From Branchiostoma floridae (lineage: Eukaryota > Chordata > Leptocardii > Amphioxiformes > Branchiostomatidae), in assembly GCF_000003815.2 (NCBI RefSeq), contig NC_049995.1, positions 220,986-265,861 on the forward strand: 44,876 nucleotides of DNA, read 5' to 3'. Shown here in pieces: positions 1 to 10,384 of the stretch (positions are counted from its first letter, which is position 1; the number at the start of each line of letters is the position of its first letter). Below the pieces are notes generated by a model. That model did no database searches. It was not told the origin of the DNA and saw only the letters and a list, made by a program, of their open reading frames with translations. The position numbers and the translations under genes were made by a program.

Positions 1-1546
1 TCTGTCTGCGACTCTGTCTGGCTTTGTCTGACCTCCTCTTTTGTCTGTGTGCCTCTAGCTTCGTCTTTGTCTGTCTGCCTCTCTGTCTGTCTCCAAGCCC
101 GTCTGGCTTCGTCTTTGTCTGTCTGCCTCTCTGTCTGTAGGCCCGTCTGTTTTCCTCTCTGTCTGTCTGCGACTCTGTCTGGCTTCGTCTTTGTCTGCCT
201 GCCTCTCTATCTGTCTGGAAGCCTGCCTTTTTACCTCCTCGTCTGTCTACAACCCTGTCTGGCTTCCTGTTTGTCTGTCTACCTCTCTATCTGTCTGCAA
301 GCCTATCTGTCTTCCTCTCTGTTGGTCTGCAACCCTTTCTGTCTGTACCCTTTTCTGGCTTCGTCTTTGTCTGCCTCTCCGTCCGTCTCCAAGCCCTTCT
401 GTCAACCTCTCTGTCTGTCTGCGACTCTGTCTGGCTTCCTTTTTGTCTGTCTACCTCTCTATCTGTCTTTAAGCCTGCCAGTCTGCCTCTTTGTCTGTCT
501 GCAACCCTGTTTGGCTTCGTCTTTGTCTGTCTGCCTCTCTGTCTGGCTCCAAGCCCGTCTGTCTGCCTCCCTGTCTGTCTGCGACTCTGTCTGGCTTCCT
601 TTCTGTCTGTCTACCTCCCTGTCTGACTGCAAACCTGACTGTCTGCCTCTCAGTCGGTGTGCAATCCTGTCTTGCATCGGCTTTGTCTGACTATCTCTCT
701 ATCTGTCTGCAAGCCTGTCTGTCGTCCTCTGTGTTGGTCTGCAACCCTGTCTGGCTTCGTCTTTCTCTGTCTACCTCTCCGTCTGTCTCCAAGCCCGTCT
801 GTCTGCTTCTCTGTCTGCCTGCGAATCTGTCTGGCTTCCTCTTTGTTTTTCAGTCTCTCTATCTGTCTGGAAGCCTGTCTGGCTTCTGTTTGTCTGTCTA
901 CCTCTCTGTCTGTCTGCCTCTCTGTTGGTCTGCAACGCTTTCTGTCTCTACCTCTGTCTGGTTTTCTCTTTGTCTGTCTGCCTCTCTATCTGTCTCTCTG
1001 AAAGCCTGTCTGTCTGACTCTCTGTCTGCAACCCTGTCTGGATTCGTCTTTTTCTGTCTGCATCTCCGTATGTCCCAAAGACCGCCTGTCTGCCTCTCTG
1101 TCTGGCTTCCTCTTTGTCTGTCTACCTCTCTATCTGTCTGCAAGCCTGCCTGTCGGCCTCAATGTCTGTCTGCAACCATGTCTGGCTTTGTTTTTGTCCG
1201 TCTGCATGTCTATCTGTCATCATCCCGTCTGTCTGCGACTCTGTCTGACTTCATCTTTGTCCGTCTGCCTCTCTATCTGTATAGAAGACTGTCTGTCCAC
1301 CTCTCTGTCTGTCTCTAACCCTTTCTGGCTTCGTCTTTGTCTGTTTGCCTCTCAGTCTGTCTCCAATCTCATATGTCTGCCTCTCTGTCTATCTGCGAGT
1401 CTGTCTAGAGGCTTCCTCTTTGTCTGTCTGCCTCTGTCTGTCTGCACCTCTGACTCTGTCTGGCTTCGTCTTTGTTTTTCTGCCTCTCTATCTGTCTGGA
1501 AGCCTGTCTGTCTACCTCTCTGTCTATCTACAACCCTGTCTTGCTT
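1..1546. repeat. CTGT-rich minisatellite, 80-bp unit, left part
   Basis: A degenerate array built from CTGT/CTCT/GCCT tetranucleotides. The phrase (GCAACCC or GCGACTC)TGTCTGGCTTC recurs, with its GG at 433, 513, 593, 673 (variant), 753 and 833, so the period is exactly 80 bp over that stretch. Outside it some units are 76 or 96 bp. Units with GCAACCC and units with GCGACTC often alternate, which hints at a 160-bp dimer. Long plus-strand frames up to 275 codons, rich in Leu, Ser, Cys and Val, are open only because the array contains almost no TAA, TAG or TGA in any forward frame. They are not proposed as genes. The array is cut at 1546 by a transposon and resumes at 2612. Confidence 0.93.
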
Positions 1547-2611
1547 TAGTCTCCAAGCAGACCCTACGGTGCCTTAGAAATAGTATCAAAGCTGGCAAAG
1601 GAGTATAGCCGACCAAAGGGAGATAGCCGGCTAAGGGAGTCAAACGGGCACCGGAGGTCTGCCTGCACTGAAACAGGGTGGAGCGTTTCTATTCAACAAT
1701 GGTGTCGCTGCCCCACCCTGTTGTCAAGTGCTAATTACTTTACGAGCGACTTACACTGGACGAAGTCAGTGACCCGCGCGCTATGCGCGCACGTCCCAGT
1801 AGGAGGTTCGCGCCAAATGGCGCCGGATTGAAAAATTTGACAGCATTGCAACGTAACAGAACAAGCGCCACAATATATGAAATATTTAGTTTAAGATCGA
1901 TTTGAAGTCTGAAAATAATGCCAAACAAACTACAATTTTCAATATACATGATATATAATAACACCATACTGAACGTTATGAGGTTTCAAAACATGCCACC
2001 GGATCAAAACCCTCTCTGTTATGTTTGGATGCGGTAAAGAAAACAACAACACGCCAAGAGCACTGCCATTTATTTTGTCTCCAAAAAGTTTATTCCTATT
2101 TTGTTCAGCGATTTTGTGTCAAGGACCAGATGTTTGCTCCCGACTAGCAGTCATGGCAATTTTGGGTTGAAAACACAAAGCGGTACGCATTGCTAGCACG
2201 GGGATTTCCCTTTTCCGGTGGCAAAATTATGCCGTCAAAGACGTCCTCGCCTCTCAGACTGGCCAACATGGCATCGAGTTGTGTTTTCCAAGCCTCGAAT
2301 TCCTAGACATCGCGGAAAAAACGTTGCACCCTTGCCTCAATTGTTGCCGGCATTTCAAAATCTGTCCGTAACGGTCATTGTGAACCGTGGCGTGACTTCC
2401 CGTGAGACGGTGTATAGCCTGGTGTATAGCTGAGCTGGGCGCACGAGCCGTCCCGGGCCGGGAGGGCAATTAACACCTACTCGGCAAGCACAGTTTAATA
2501 GGCAACAATTAGATGTTAATAGCGTCTGATCAGCCCGACTGGAGGCAGACCCTGGTGCCTTGCCAGCTTTGATACTATTTCTAAGGCACCGTAGGGTCTG
2601 CTTGGAGACTA
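1547..2611. mobile_element. Non-autonomous DNA transposon with 52-bp TIRs and 9-bp TSD
   Basis: The left end 1547-1598 begins TAGTCTCCAAGCAGACCC. The right end 2560-2611 is its reverse complement over 52 bp, with no mismatch seen by eye. The flanks are GTCTTGCTT at 1538-1546 and again at 2612-2620, a 9-bp target-site duplication. The surrounding array normally reads GTCTGGCTT here, so the shared T variant supports a real duplication of one target rather than chance. The 1065-bp interior has no long reading frame and no recognisable transposase; the two short open frames around 2218-2469 look accidental. A 9-bp duplication with long TIRs would fit Mutator-like elements, but hAT (8 bp) cannot be excluded without a family match. 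Confidence 0.85.
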
Positions 2612-3834
2612 GTCTTGCTTCGTCTTTGTCCGTCTGCCTCCCCGTCTGTCTTCAAGCCCGTTTGTCTGTCGGCGACTCTGTCTGGCTTCCTCTTTGTCGA
2701 CAAACCTGTCTGGCTTTCTCTTTATCTGTCTGCCTCTTTATCTGCCTGGAAGCCTGTCTGTCTGCTTCTCTGTCCGTCTGCAACCCTGTCTGGCTTCCTT
2801 TTTGTCTGTCTACCTCTCTATCTGTCTTGAAGCCTGCCAGTCTGCGTCTTTGTCCGTCTGCGACCCTGTCTGGCTTCGTCTTTGTCTGTCTGCATCTCCG
2901 TCTATCTCCAAGCCCGTCTGTCTGCCGTTCTGTCCGTCTGTCGGCAACTCTGTCTGACCTCCTTTTTTGGTCTGCCTCTAGCTTCGTCTTTGTCTGTCTG
3001 CCTCTCGCCTGTCTCCAAGCCCGTCTGGCTTCGTCTTTGTCTGTCTGCCTCTCTGTCTGCAGCCCGTCTGTTTGCCTCTCTGTCTGTCTGCGATTCTGTC
3101 TGGCTCTCTCTTTGTCTGTCTACCTCTCTGTCTGGCTTTGTCTTTGTCTGCCTGCCTCTCTATCTGTCTGGAAGGCTGTCTGTCTGGAAGCCTGTCTGTC
3201 TTCCTTAGTGTTGCTCTGCAACCCTGCCTGGCTTCATCTTTGTCTGACTATCTCTCTATCTGTCTGCAAGCCTGTCTGTCTGCCTCTCTGTCGACAAACT
3301 TGTCTGGCTTTGTCTTTGTCTGTATGCCTCTCTATCTTTCTGGAAGGCTGTCTGTCTGCCTCTCTGTCTGTCTGCAACCCTGTCTGCCTCTCTGTCTGGA
3401 TTCCTCTTTGTCTGTCTGCCTATGACGTTTGTTTATCTCTCTGTCTGCCTGCTAGCATGTTTGTCTGCCTCTCTGTCTGTCAGCAACCCTGTCTGGCGTT
3501 CTCTTTGTCTGTCTACCTCTCTATCTGTCTGAAAGCCTGTCTGTCTTTCTGTCTGTCGGTCTGCAACCCTTTCCGTCTGTACCTTTACCTGCCTTTCTTT
3601 TTGTCTGTCTACCTGTCTGTCTGCAAGCCTGTTTGTCTGACTCTCTGTCTGCAACTCTGCCTGTCTTCCTCTTTGTCTGACTACCTCTCTATCTGTCTGC
3701 AAGCCTGTCTGCCTGCCTCTCTCTCTTTCTGCAACCCTATCTGGCTTTCTCTTTGTCTGTATACCACTCTATTTGTCTGCTAGCCTGTCTGCCTGCCTTT
3801 TCGTCTGTCTGCAACCCTGTCTAGCTTTCTATTT
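2612..3834. repeat. CTGT-rich minisatellite, right part
   Basis: Continuation of the array at 1-1546 after the transposon insertion, with the same GCAACCCTGTCTGGCTTC phrases and more unit-length variation. It contains a 407-codon frame at 2560-3783 that begins inside the transposon end and is made of repeated Ser/Leu/Cys/Val blocks. Other forward frames are also open across it, so this is array composition and not a gene. The last recognisable unit ends at about 3834, where ordinary sequence begins. Confidence 0.9.
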
Positions 3835-4346
3835 GACAGGCTTGTTAAAGAACCTTCAACCTCAGAGATGAGATGAAAGCTGATCCCATATTTTTATTGG
3901 GATAATCGGACTGAAGCCTCGGGCAGGTTGTTCGCCAAGTTGTCTCTATATACGGACTCTGGTCATACCACATTAGTTAAGTTTTGCAGTGCTAGTAAAC
4001 ACTACCAGTCAATGCTTTTGGTCCATGGATTCGAAGATCCTTCTTTTTGAAAATCCCTTTTTGTGCCTGTGCGGTTCCTATTTTTAATATTTTATTCGTT
4101 CCAGTTGCCCACACACTCAACAAGTTTACTCGCACGCGCACACACATACATACGCGCACACAAGATTTCTGTTACTTTGTATTACATAAACTGGGAGAGT
4201 TACTATCGCAGATGAGCTTTCAGCAGAAAGCATCAGTCAGTACTTCGCCAAGGCGTGATGTCAGAGAGTCTCTTGCCACTTCCGTTTGCAGACGTGTGTC
4301 CCGACCTGTGCTCGATTGGTGAGGTGAAAGGAAGAGGAGTGGGCTG
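3835..4346. other. Non-coding stretch with short CA-rich tract
   Basis: No gene recognised. It contains a purine/pyrimidine CA-type microsatellite at about 4131-4163 (CGCGCACACACATACATACG-like). Short open frames here match nothing I know. Confidence 0.5.
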
Positions 4347-4590
4347 GAAAACGTACCAAACTGGGTGTTTAAGGACTGTGTCAAAGACTTGGAACCTATT
4401 GTTTGCCATCTCTTCAACACCTCTTATGCAGAGGACACAGTGCCGGGTACAGTGTGGAAGTCGGCAAATGTTGTGCCAGTACCGAAGGCTACTGGAGCAT
4501 CACAGGTTGCGGACTTTCGACCAGCCGTTTTAGTAAAACTGCTTGAAAGATGCGTTCTCAAGAGATTACTCCCCCACTCTCACTCCCCTC
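4347..4590 (+). mobile_element. LINE reverse-transcriptase fragment (CR1/L2-like)
   Basis: The frame through 4353-4590 reads VPNWVFKDC, then LEPIVCHLFNTSY, then VPGTVWKSANVVPVPK, then DFRPAVLVKLLERCVLKRLL. This matches the start of non-LTR reverse-transcriptase domains, where the usual pattern is P-x-W-K-x-A-x-V-x-P-(I/V)-x-K followed by RPI(S/A)L and (K/L)xxE. The frame ends soon after, and no endonuclease region or catalytic YxDD block follows. It is a truncated, dead retrotransposon copy. The clade is inferred only from general resemblance. Confidence 0.7.
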
Positions 4591-4831
4591 CTCGGCAAGC
4601 TCCCTTTCCCGACATGAGAGAGCCTAGCTAACGTTGAAAATCGTGAACTGCACCCCCCTCCCCCAACAAAAAACAGCCCCGTTCCGGAAACTGCTAAGGG
4701 AGGCTACGTCAACTACGATATCATTGGTGCGTTTGGTACAAACCTGGTTATCTGCTTTTGATTCCAAAAACTGACTCGTAATACCCTTGTCACATTTTGC
4801 GAATATCGATCGGACGACGATTCTTATCGCT

Positions 4832-4900
4832 TATAATAATATAATAATGACTTTATTGCACAACAATTGTACTGGGCACAAAGTATGACACTTATATATG
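4832..4900 (-). mobile_element. LINE 3' end on the minus strand
   Basis: Read on the minus strand this gives a GTACAATTGTTGTGCAATAAAG motif followed by an ATTATTATAT repeat tail (4832-4848). That is the 3' layout of CR1/L2-like elements, which end in a short microsatellite next to an AATAAA. The LINE at 41493-42410 ends with the related CAACTGTTGCGCAATAAACC and an ATCT tail. How far the element extends beyond 4900 (toward about 5190) is uncertain, and no protein was recognised there. Confidence 0.5.
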
Positions 4901-5762
4901 ACAATTTGTTTTGCTCAACAAATCCCATGTTATGTTTTTTTAATAGAAAATTCAAGACTTCAATGTTTAACCGCCCTCTTTTCATGTGATTTTGTTATAA
5001 CATCTAAGCTTTCTCCAAAATACGCACCGGCCAGCTTTTCGTGTTTTTCAAGAGTGCAGAAGTTTTGGTCTGTGTTCTGTGACACTGACGGTCTGTCAAT
5101 CCGTATAACAAGGGGATCAGAGGGAGACATTCTTCCCCTTAAAAGGGTTTTAAACGAACGTAAAAGTTGCGTACTAGAGTGCTTAATAGAATAACCAAGC
5201 GTTTCGCGTTTATGCTCATCATTTACGCGATCGGTGGCATTTTATACCAAATTTTCCACGTGGAGGGTTTCAGACATGTCACAAACACTATAAACGGCAA
5301 ACGTCAGCTTTTTCAAAAGCACTTGTTCCATCTACAGTAGTTGACACGTCTACTTGGAGACTAAAAAGCATGACCCATTCTTCATTTCTTAAAAAAGGAT
5401 TATATTTTTTTGGTTTACTGACCTACTTATCAACCATTGAAAACAATCTCAACCTACTGTCCTCCAAATCAGATCTTATCATGTAATGCATGAGATTTCT
5501 CAACTTTCTTAATTAGTTATGTAAATCAGCTAGGGATTAACATAATAATAGCTTGATTATATGAATGACCATCCTGCAGCAGCACATGTAGATCAAGGAT
5601 TGGGTTTCACAGCCATATGAGAGTCTGCAGAGGAAAGGACAACCTTCCACTGATCTTCGGAAGCGAAGCGAAGAGACAGCCAACATAAACCAAATGAAAA
5701 CCGAAACGGCGGCTTGGTACAAATAACTTTGAAATATTGAATATAGGTATGTTCGTAGGTTG
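4901..5762. other. Non-coding stretch, nothing recognised
   Basis: AT-rich. Part of the left end may belong to the minus-strand LINE 3' region ending at 4832. Frames of about 90-100 codons on both strands here show no domain I recognise. Confidence 0.4.
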
Positions 5763-6090
5763 ATGGTGTCCAGCACCAGGGACAAGTGTGTTTGTGTGTG
5801 GTTGGTGTTCAGCACCAAGGACAGCTGTGTTTGTGTTTGGTGTTCAGCACCAGGGAAAGGTGTGTTTGTGTGTGGATTGTGTTCAGTGGTCAGGTGTGTT
5901 TGCCTGTGCGTTGGTGGTGTTCAGCACCAAGGACAGGTGTGTTTACTGTGTGTGGGTTGTGTTCAGCACCAAGGACAGGTTTGTTTGGGAAATGATGGTG
6001 TTCAGGGCCAGGCAGGTATGTTTGCGTTTAAACAGCGTTCAGCATCAGAGACGGACGAACGTGTAAACAGTATTCGGCACCAGGGACCGC
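5763..6090. repeat. Minisatellite, about 36-42-bp unit, 8-9 copies
   Basis: Each unit begins TTCAGCACCAAGGACAGG and continues into a TGTGTTTGTGTGTGG stretch ending in TGGTGTT. Starts of CAGCACC or a variant lie near 5771, 5810, 5846, 5923, 5965, 6005 and 6041, and the last units are degenerate. Three forward frames are partly open across it and give Cys/Val-rich peptides, which I treat as composition artefacts. Confidence 0.85.
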
Positions 6091-7270
6091 GCGTTTAGAT
6101 GGTACAGTTTATTCTAGGTAGATACGGATCTGATTTTGGACATAGACTGAGCAAGATTTGACAAATACTGGTATAAAGGATCTACTCCGACGCTGAATAT
6201 TCAATTTCACGAATATCCCGGTTTCCATAGCCCTCGGGCTACAACACAATGAGGCTTGTTCACTGGCAATGGAGTATATTCAATTCCGATACTCGAAGGT
6301 GCCGACTACTAAGCAGAGAAAGAACCATTTGCTATGTCCCGTCCGTTTCCCCATTGAAACCCCCCCCACATTAATCTAGTAACAATAAACAGATTGAAAT
6401 ATGACAGACACTAAAAGATTTAGTAAGCTACCGATATCATACTGCTCTCTTCTCAATGTAGGGGTACTGCGTATTTTGGAGAAAGCTTCATTGTAAGGTA
6501 GGAGGTTTGATATGCTATGGCCTTCCGTCACCGATATCTACAAAGACCTAATTTCCAAATATCTGGCAAACACTTGTATCCTATCCCCGGCGGTAGCGCC
6601 CTATCCCCATTCAATAAATGAACGTCTGATGTGCAAGATATTCCCCTCCAAAGTGTGTGTGTATGTGTGTGTGCGTGTGTGGGTGTGTAAATTAAGAATC
6701 AAAACCGAATCAAAACAACCCAATCAGACTATGGCGAAGAAATCTCTTCAGTGACCTATGAAAACACATTCATTATTTTTAAACATGTTAAACACAAGCT
6801 TAGTACAATCAATATACCAATACTATAATAATATGATATATACTAATTTATAGTTTATACAGTATATGTTAGTAAATACGTCACTTAATGTACACTTGTT
6901 ACATTGATTGAGGCTAAATATTTTCTAGGACGTCAGTAAAAAGCCTGCCGAGACATGGATGAAATTATCTAAGTTACATAGGTTTCAAACTTCCGTATTC
7001 TTGATATCTATAGAAATTCTCACAAGCTGCTGTAGACTTTTTTGTCGCTACCCAAAGGACTTGAGATCTCTATTGTATACTTTGATGCAGCCATTTTATA
7101 CAAAGGTATAGATACTCTATGGTATTATCATACTTATGTGTATTAAAAAGTCATGTCTTATATTATTTCAACACAGCAGGGCCTTGTGAGTAATGTTAGG
7201 GATTCAAAACTTAATACAATGTAAAAACATACAAACAAAGAATCATGAACAAAGAAAGATAACTTTGACC
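6091..7270. other. Non-coding stretch with TG microsatellite
   Basis: No gene recognised. It holds a (TG)n-type tract at about 6653-6690 with A, C and G interruptions. A 14-bp direct repeat TTTGACCTTAACT lies at about 7264-7292, right at the 5' truncation point of the following LINE. Confidence 0.45.
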
Positions 7271-8610
7271 TTAACTATTTGACCTTAACTGATTTCTCAA
7301 AGGCGTTTGACAGGGTGTGCCATAACACTGCCATCGCTAAACTGATCAACATGGGGGCAAGATCTTCTTTAATCCCCTGGCTGTGTAGCTTCATGGCTGG
7401 TCGGAAACAGTGCGTCAGATATCGGGGATCTGTATCAGACTGGGAGTCCTTGACAAGTGGGGTGGCCCAGGGCACCCTGTTAGGTCCGCTGGTGTTCCTG
7501 GCAATGATAAATGACGTCGAACCCGTAACTTCAAACTCTCACTGGAAGTATGTCGACGACTTCAACCTTGGTGAAATAAGACCAGTTACGGTAGCAACAA
7601 CCCTCCAGACTGACCTCGACAACATTGAGAGCTGGTCCGCGAGCAATTCTATGAGCCTCAATCCCAAAAAGAGCATGGCGATGCATTTCTGCTTCATGCG
7701 TCAACCGCCGCAGGTACCAGCACTACCCTCGTGGACAGAACCTTACCATGGTCACACAGGCCAGGCTGTTAGGACTACACATTAGATCGGACCTACGTTG
7801 GGATGACCAAGTAGACGTGATGGTGTCTAAAGCCAGCAAGCGTCTCTTCCTCGTCAGTAGACTGCGACGTTCCTGAGTACCAGTATCTGACCTCACCATC
7901 ATATACTGCGGGTACATTCGTCCCATTCTGGAATATGGTGCTCCCTGCTGGAGTGCCGCACTCACAAGCAAACAGTCTGCAGCCCTAGAGCGAGTGCAGA
8001 AACGTGCCTGCAAAATTATCATTGGACGCCAGTACGACTCCTACTCAGATACGCTAGAACAGCTCAATCTCCAACGCCTATCAGACCGCCGTCAGAGCCT
8101 GTGTGTTGACTTTGCTACCAAAGTTGAGAAATCCCCACGGTTCTGTTCTTGGCTGCCCCCCACCCGTGTCCAACAGCACGGTAGAAACCTACGCAACTCT
8201 GGACAGTACCAGCAGCCTTCTGGGTCAAAGCGCTACAGGACAAGCGCCATCCCGGCCATTGTAGAAATGCTTAACGAACTGCTCTAACTGTACGTTACTC
8301 CTCAGTCGCACTATTACAATTATGGCCTCCTCATGCGGACTTACGAACTCTGTTTTACAAAGTTGTCTATATAAAGTCTAAGCCTGTAAATAGTGGGATT
8401 CCTTGAACGTAACAAATTTGTATTACGTCGATATTGTATTTTAAGTAGTAACTATTGACCAATTGTTTTAACAACGTTCATAAAGTTTTTCTAATTGATG
8501 TATTTTGAATGAATCATGATTGTAATATCCTCGCAATTCAGCCTCATAGGCTGCCAGGAGGACTATTATGCTTATTGCTCAATAAACCAGTCTACCACTA
8601 CTACTAACTA
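7271..8610 (+). mobile_element. 5'-truncated LINE, reverse transcriptase to 3' tail, dead
   Basis: The coding remnant starts inside the reverse transcriptase at TDFSKAFDRV (7288). It then shows GVAQGTLLGPLVF and the catalytic YVDDFNL motif, with the YVDD box near 7550. The downstream part includes YIRPILEYGAPCW and LERVQKRACKIIIG and stops at 8287 after AIVEMLNELL. The frame shifts at about 7716 and again at about 7746, and a TGA interrupts it near 7875, so this copy cannot encode the protein. A 3' region follows with an AATAAA at 8581 and a CTA-rich tail at about 8592-8609, typical of CR1/L2-like elements ending in short repeats. It could be the 3' half of the fragment at 4347, but the DNA between them looks unrelated, so I treat them as separate. 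Confidence 0.85.
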
Positions 8611-8744
8611 CAATGCACAATCATAACTGTGAGCGTGAAGTAGCTTATTCTAAGATATTACTGTGCGACACATGTAGTAATGTGCTTACCTTGATAATTC
8701 ACCTATGTGGCATACAGGTAAGGCTAAAAACTTATTTTTTGTAG

Positions 8745-8865
8745 TTTTGATAAGTAAGAATTTGGTACTGTGCCATACCCACATTCCTCACACGTGTAGG
8801 GTTTCTTGCTGGTGTTTTGCTAGATGTTTTTTCAAGGTGGATCTGATGGCAGCTGATCCTGAACT
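8745..8865 (-). pseudogene. C2H2 zinc-finger relic, frameshifted
   Basis: Minus-strand translation gives IRSTLKKHLAKHQQ in one frame (about 8806-8862) and KPYTCEECGYGTVPNSYLSK in another (about 8750-8810). Together they match the back half of one C2H2 finger, a TGEKPY-type linker and the front half of the next. The frame change lies where the linker should be. The Cys pair of the first finger and the His pair of the second are not recovered. Chordate genomes have many such finger arrays. This is a short decayed piece with no visible remainder of the gene in neighbouring DNA. Confidence 0.6.
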
Positions 8866-9755
8866 GATCTACCAACCTGATGAAATTTTGTTCGGACATT
8901 GACATGGAGTTGCGACGTTTTTTATTCAATGTCTGTGCATCGAAATTAAGTTAATAGTGAATCATAAGAACTGGGATTGCAATTTAGACAGGCAGTTTTT
9001 TTTTTTCAAAGTTTGATGACACAAAGCGACTAGACTGGTTGTTTTACAAAAAATTGGGTTGTTCTCTCTTAACCTCAGTGATTTGTTCAGGATCGGAAGA
9101 AAATGATAGGCTGGCTAAACAAGTAAAACAAAAATAAGGTTTTATAAGAGAAAGCAATTGCCATTACTTGTAACATAAGGTACTGAACCAAAGCTTCTTC
9201 AAATTCTCATGATCTATAATTTATAATACCATACAAGTACATTTTGTTCTGCATTGACAAGTTGGTCATAAAGCGACCCCGTCCTTTTGGTACATACACG
9301 ATACAGCTGTAAGTGCGCAGCAGGTCTGTTGAAACTTAAAATGAATCTTTTAGATAAAGAATTATTTATTGTAACTCTACAAATCGTAATGCCAAAAGAC
9401 TAAATTCTCTGAAACATGTCATATCTTTCATGCAAGTATACCAAAAGGTTATAGTCTGTTCCAGAGATAAGCTCAAGACATGCTTGGATGCAAAAATTAA
9501 AGTTGGACCAAAATGTGAGTCAAAGCTATTATTGGATATTCTGTAACATCTATATTGCATGCAATAATTACTTTTTGCCCGACTTCCCTGCTCTTTATAT
9601 GTTACCCACCAGGGCGTGATCGTAGTTATATGCAGCTCTTATAAAAAAAGTGCTTTCAGCATATTTAGGCAAATGTTATGCTATTGAGTCAATTCCAAGT
9701 CACCGAGATGGTTTTGAAATAATATTTGTAATAAGTTTGAACTATTTTGAGTAAA
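8866..9755. other. Non-coding stretch, nothing recognised
   Basis: AT-rich, with no long frame, no recognised domain and no clear repeat structure. Confidence 0.4.
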
Positions 9756-10340
9756 AGAACATTTCAGTCACTTAAGTTCGAAATTGTTCAAACATTTCAA
9801 AATGAAAGTTTAAACATGTCTGAACCTTTTTATATTTGTTGGAACATTTGGGAAAGTAATGATACAATTATCTCTTTATTTAGAACAATTTTCAAACATC
9901 TATGTGTTTTTGTTACTGTTCCAACATGTTCCAACATTTTGTGTCATTTTTTCCCTCCATAAAAACTTTTATTGAACCCATAAACAAAGCTGCTAAGCTT
10001 GGTCCTTTGTTTGGCTCTTATATTTTTAGATTTTCTCCAGTATACACTGGTGAGTCTTTTGTGAGAAGGTGGCAGACAGACATAATTTCCTGCACTTGGC
10101 AGGGATGTGTGAATTGCCCTCTTCCCAGCCCACTGACCCAGTTTCATCATATTGTTTCCATGTTCGAACATGTGATCACAAATGATGCATCTATGTTGGA
10201 ACAGTTTAGAAACTAAAAGTTTAGAAATAATGTTTTTGATGTTAGAAATGTTTCTAATATGTTTGAATACTATAGAAATATTTAGAACGTCACATAGATG
10301 TTATAAATAGTTCTAAACAGTTACTTATCACAGTTAGATT
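9756..10340. repeat. AT-rich block rich in GTTC(C/G)AACAT motifs
   Basis: The motif GTTCCAACAT, its GTTCGAACAT variant and their reverse complements recur, for example two in a row near 9918-9938 and again at 10159, 10193 and 10359. A perfect 14-bp palindrome CATGTTCGAACATG lies at 10159-10172 and is immediately followed by the palindrome TGTGATCACA at 10171-10180. The block abuts the 3' edge of the F-box/LRR exon on the minus strand. It may be a mobile element of unknown class, but no matching termini were found. Confidence 0.4.
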
Positions 10341-10384
10341 GTTACAAAGATTTCCAAAATGTTGGAACAAAAGGCAAGAAACAC

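Noticed and set aside
49-3783. Many long plus-strand frames rich in Ser, Leu, Cys and Val, up to 407 codons
   Set aside because: They lie in the CTGT minisatellite, overlap one another in all three frames and repeat with the array; no gene-like composition or domain.
4365-8287. Joining the LINE fragments at 4347 and 7271 as one element
   Set aside because: The 2.7 kb between holds a minus-strand LINE end and a minisatellite, and overlapping sequence to prove one source is absent.
9902-10216. 104-codon frame with FRFSPVYTGESFVRRW
   Set aside because: Lies within the GTTC-AACAT repeat block; no recognised family.
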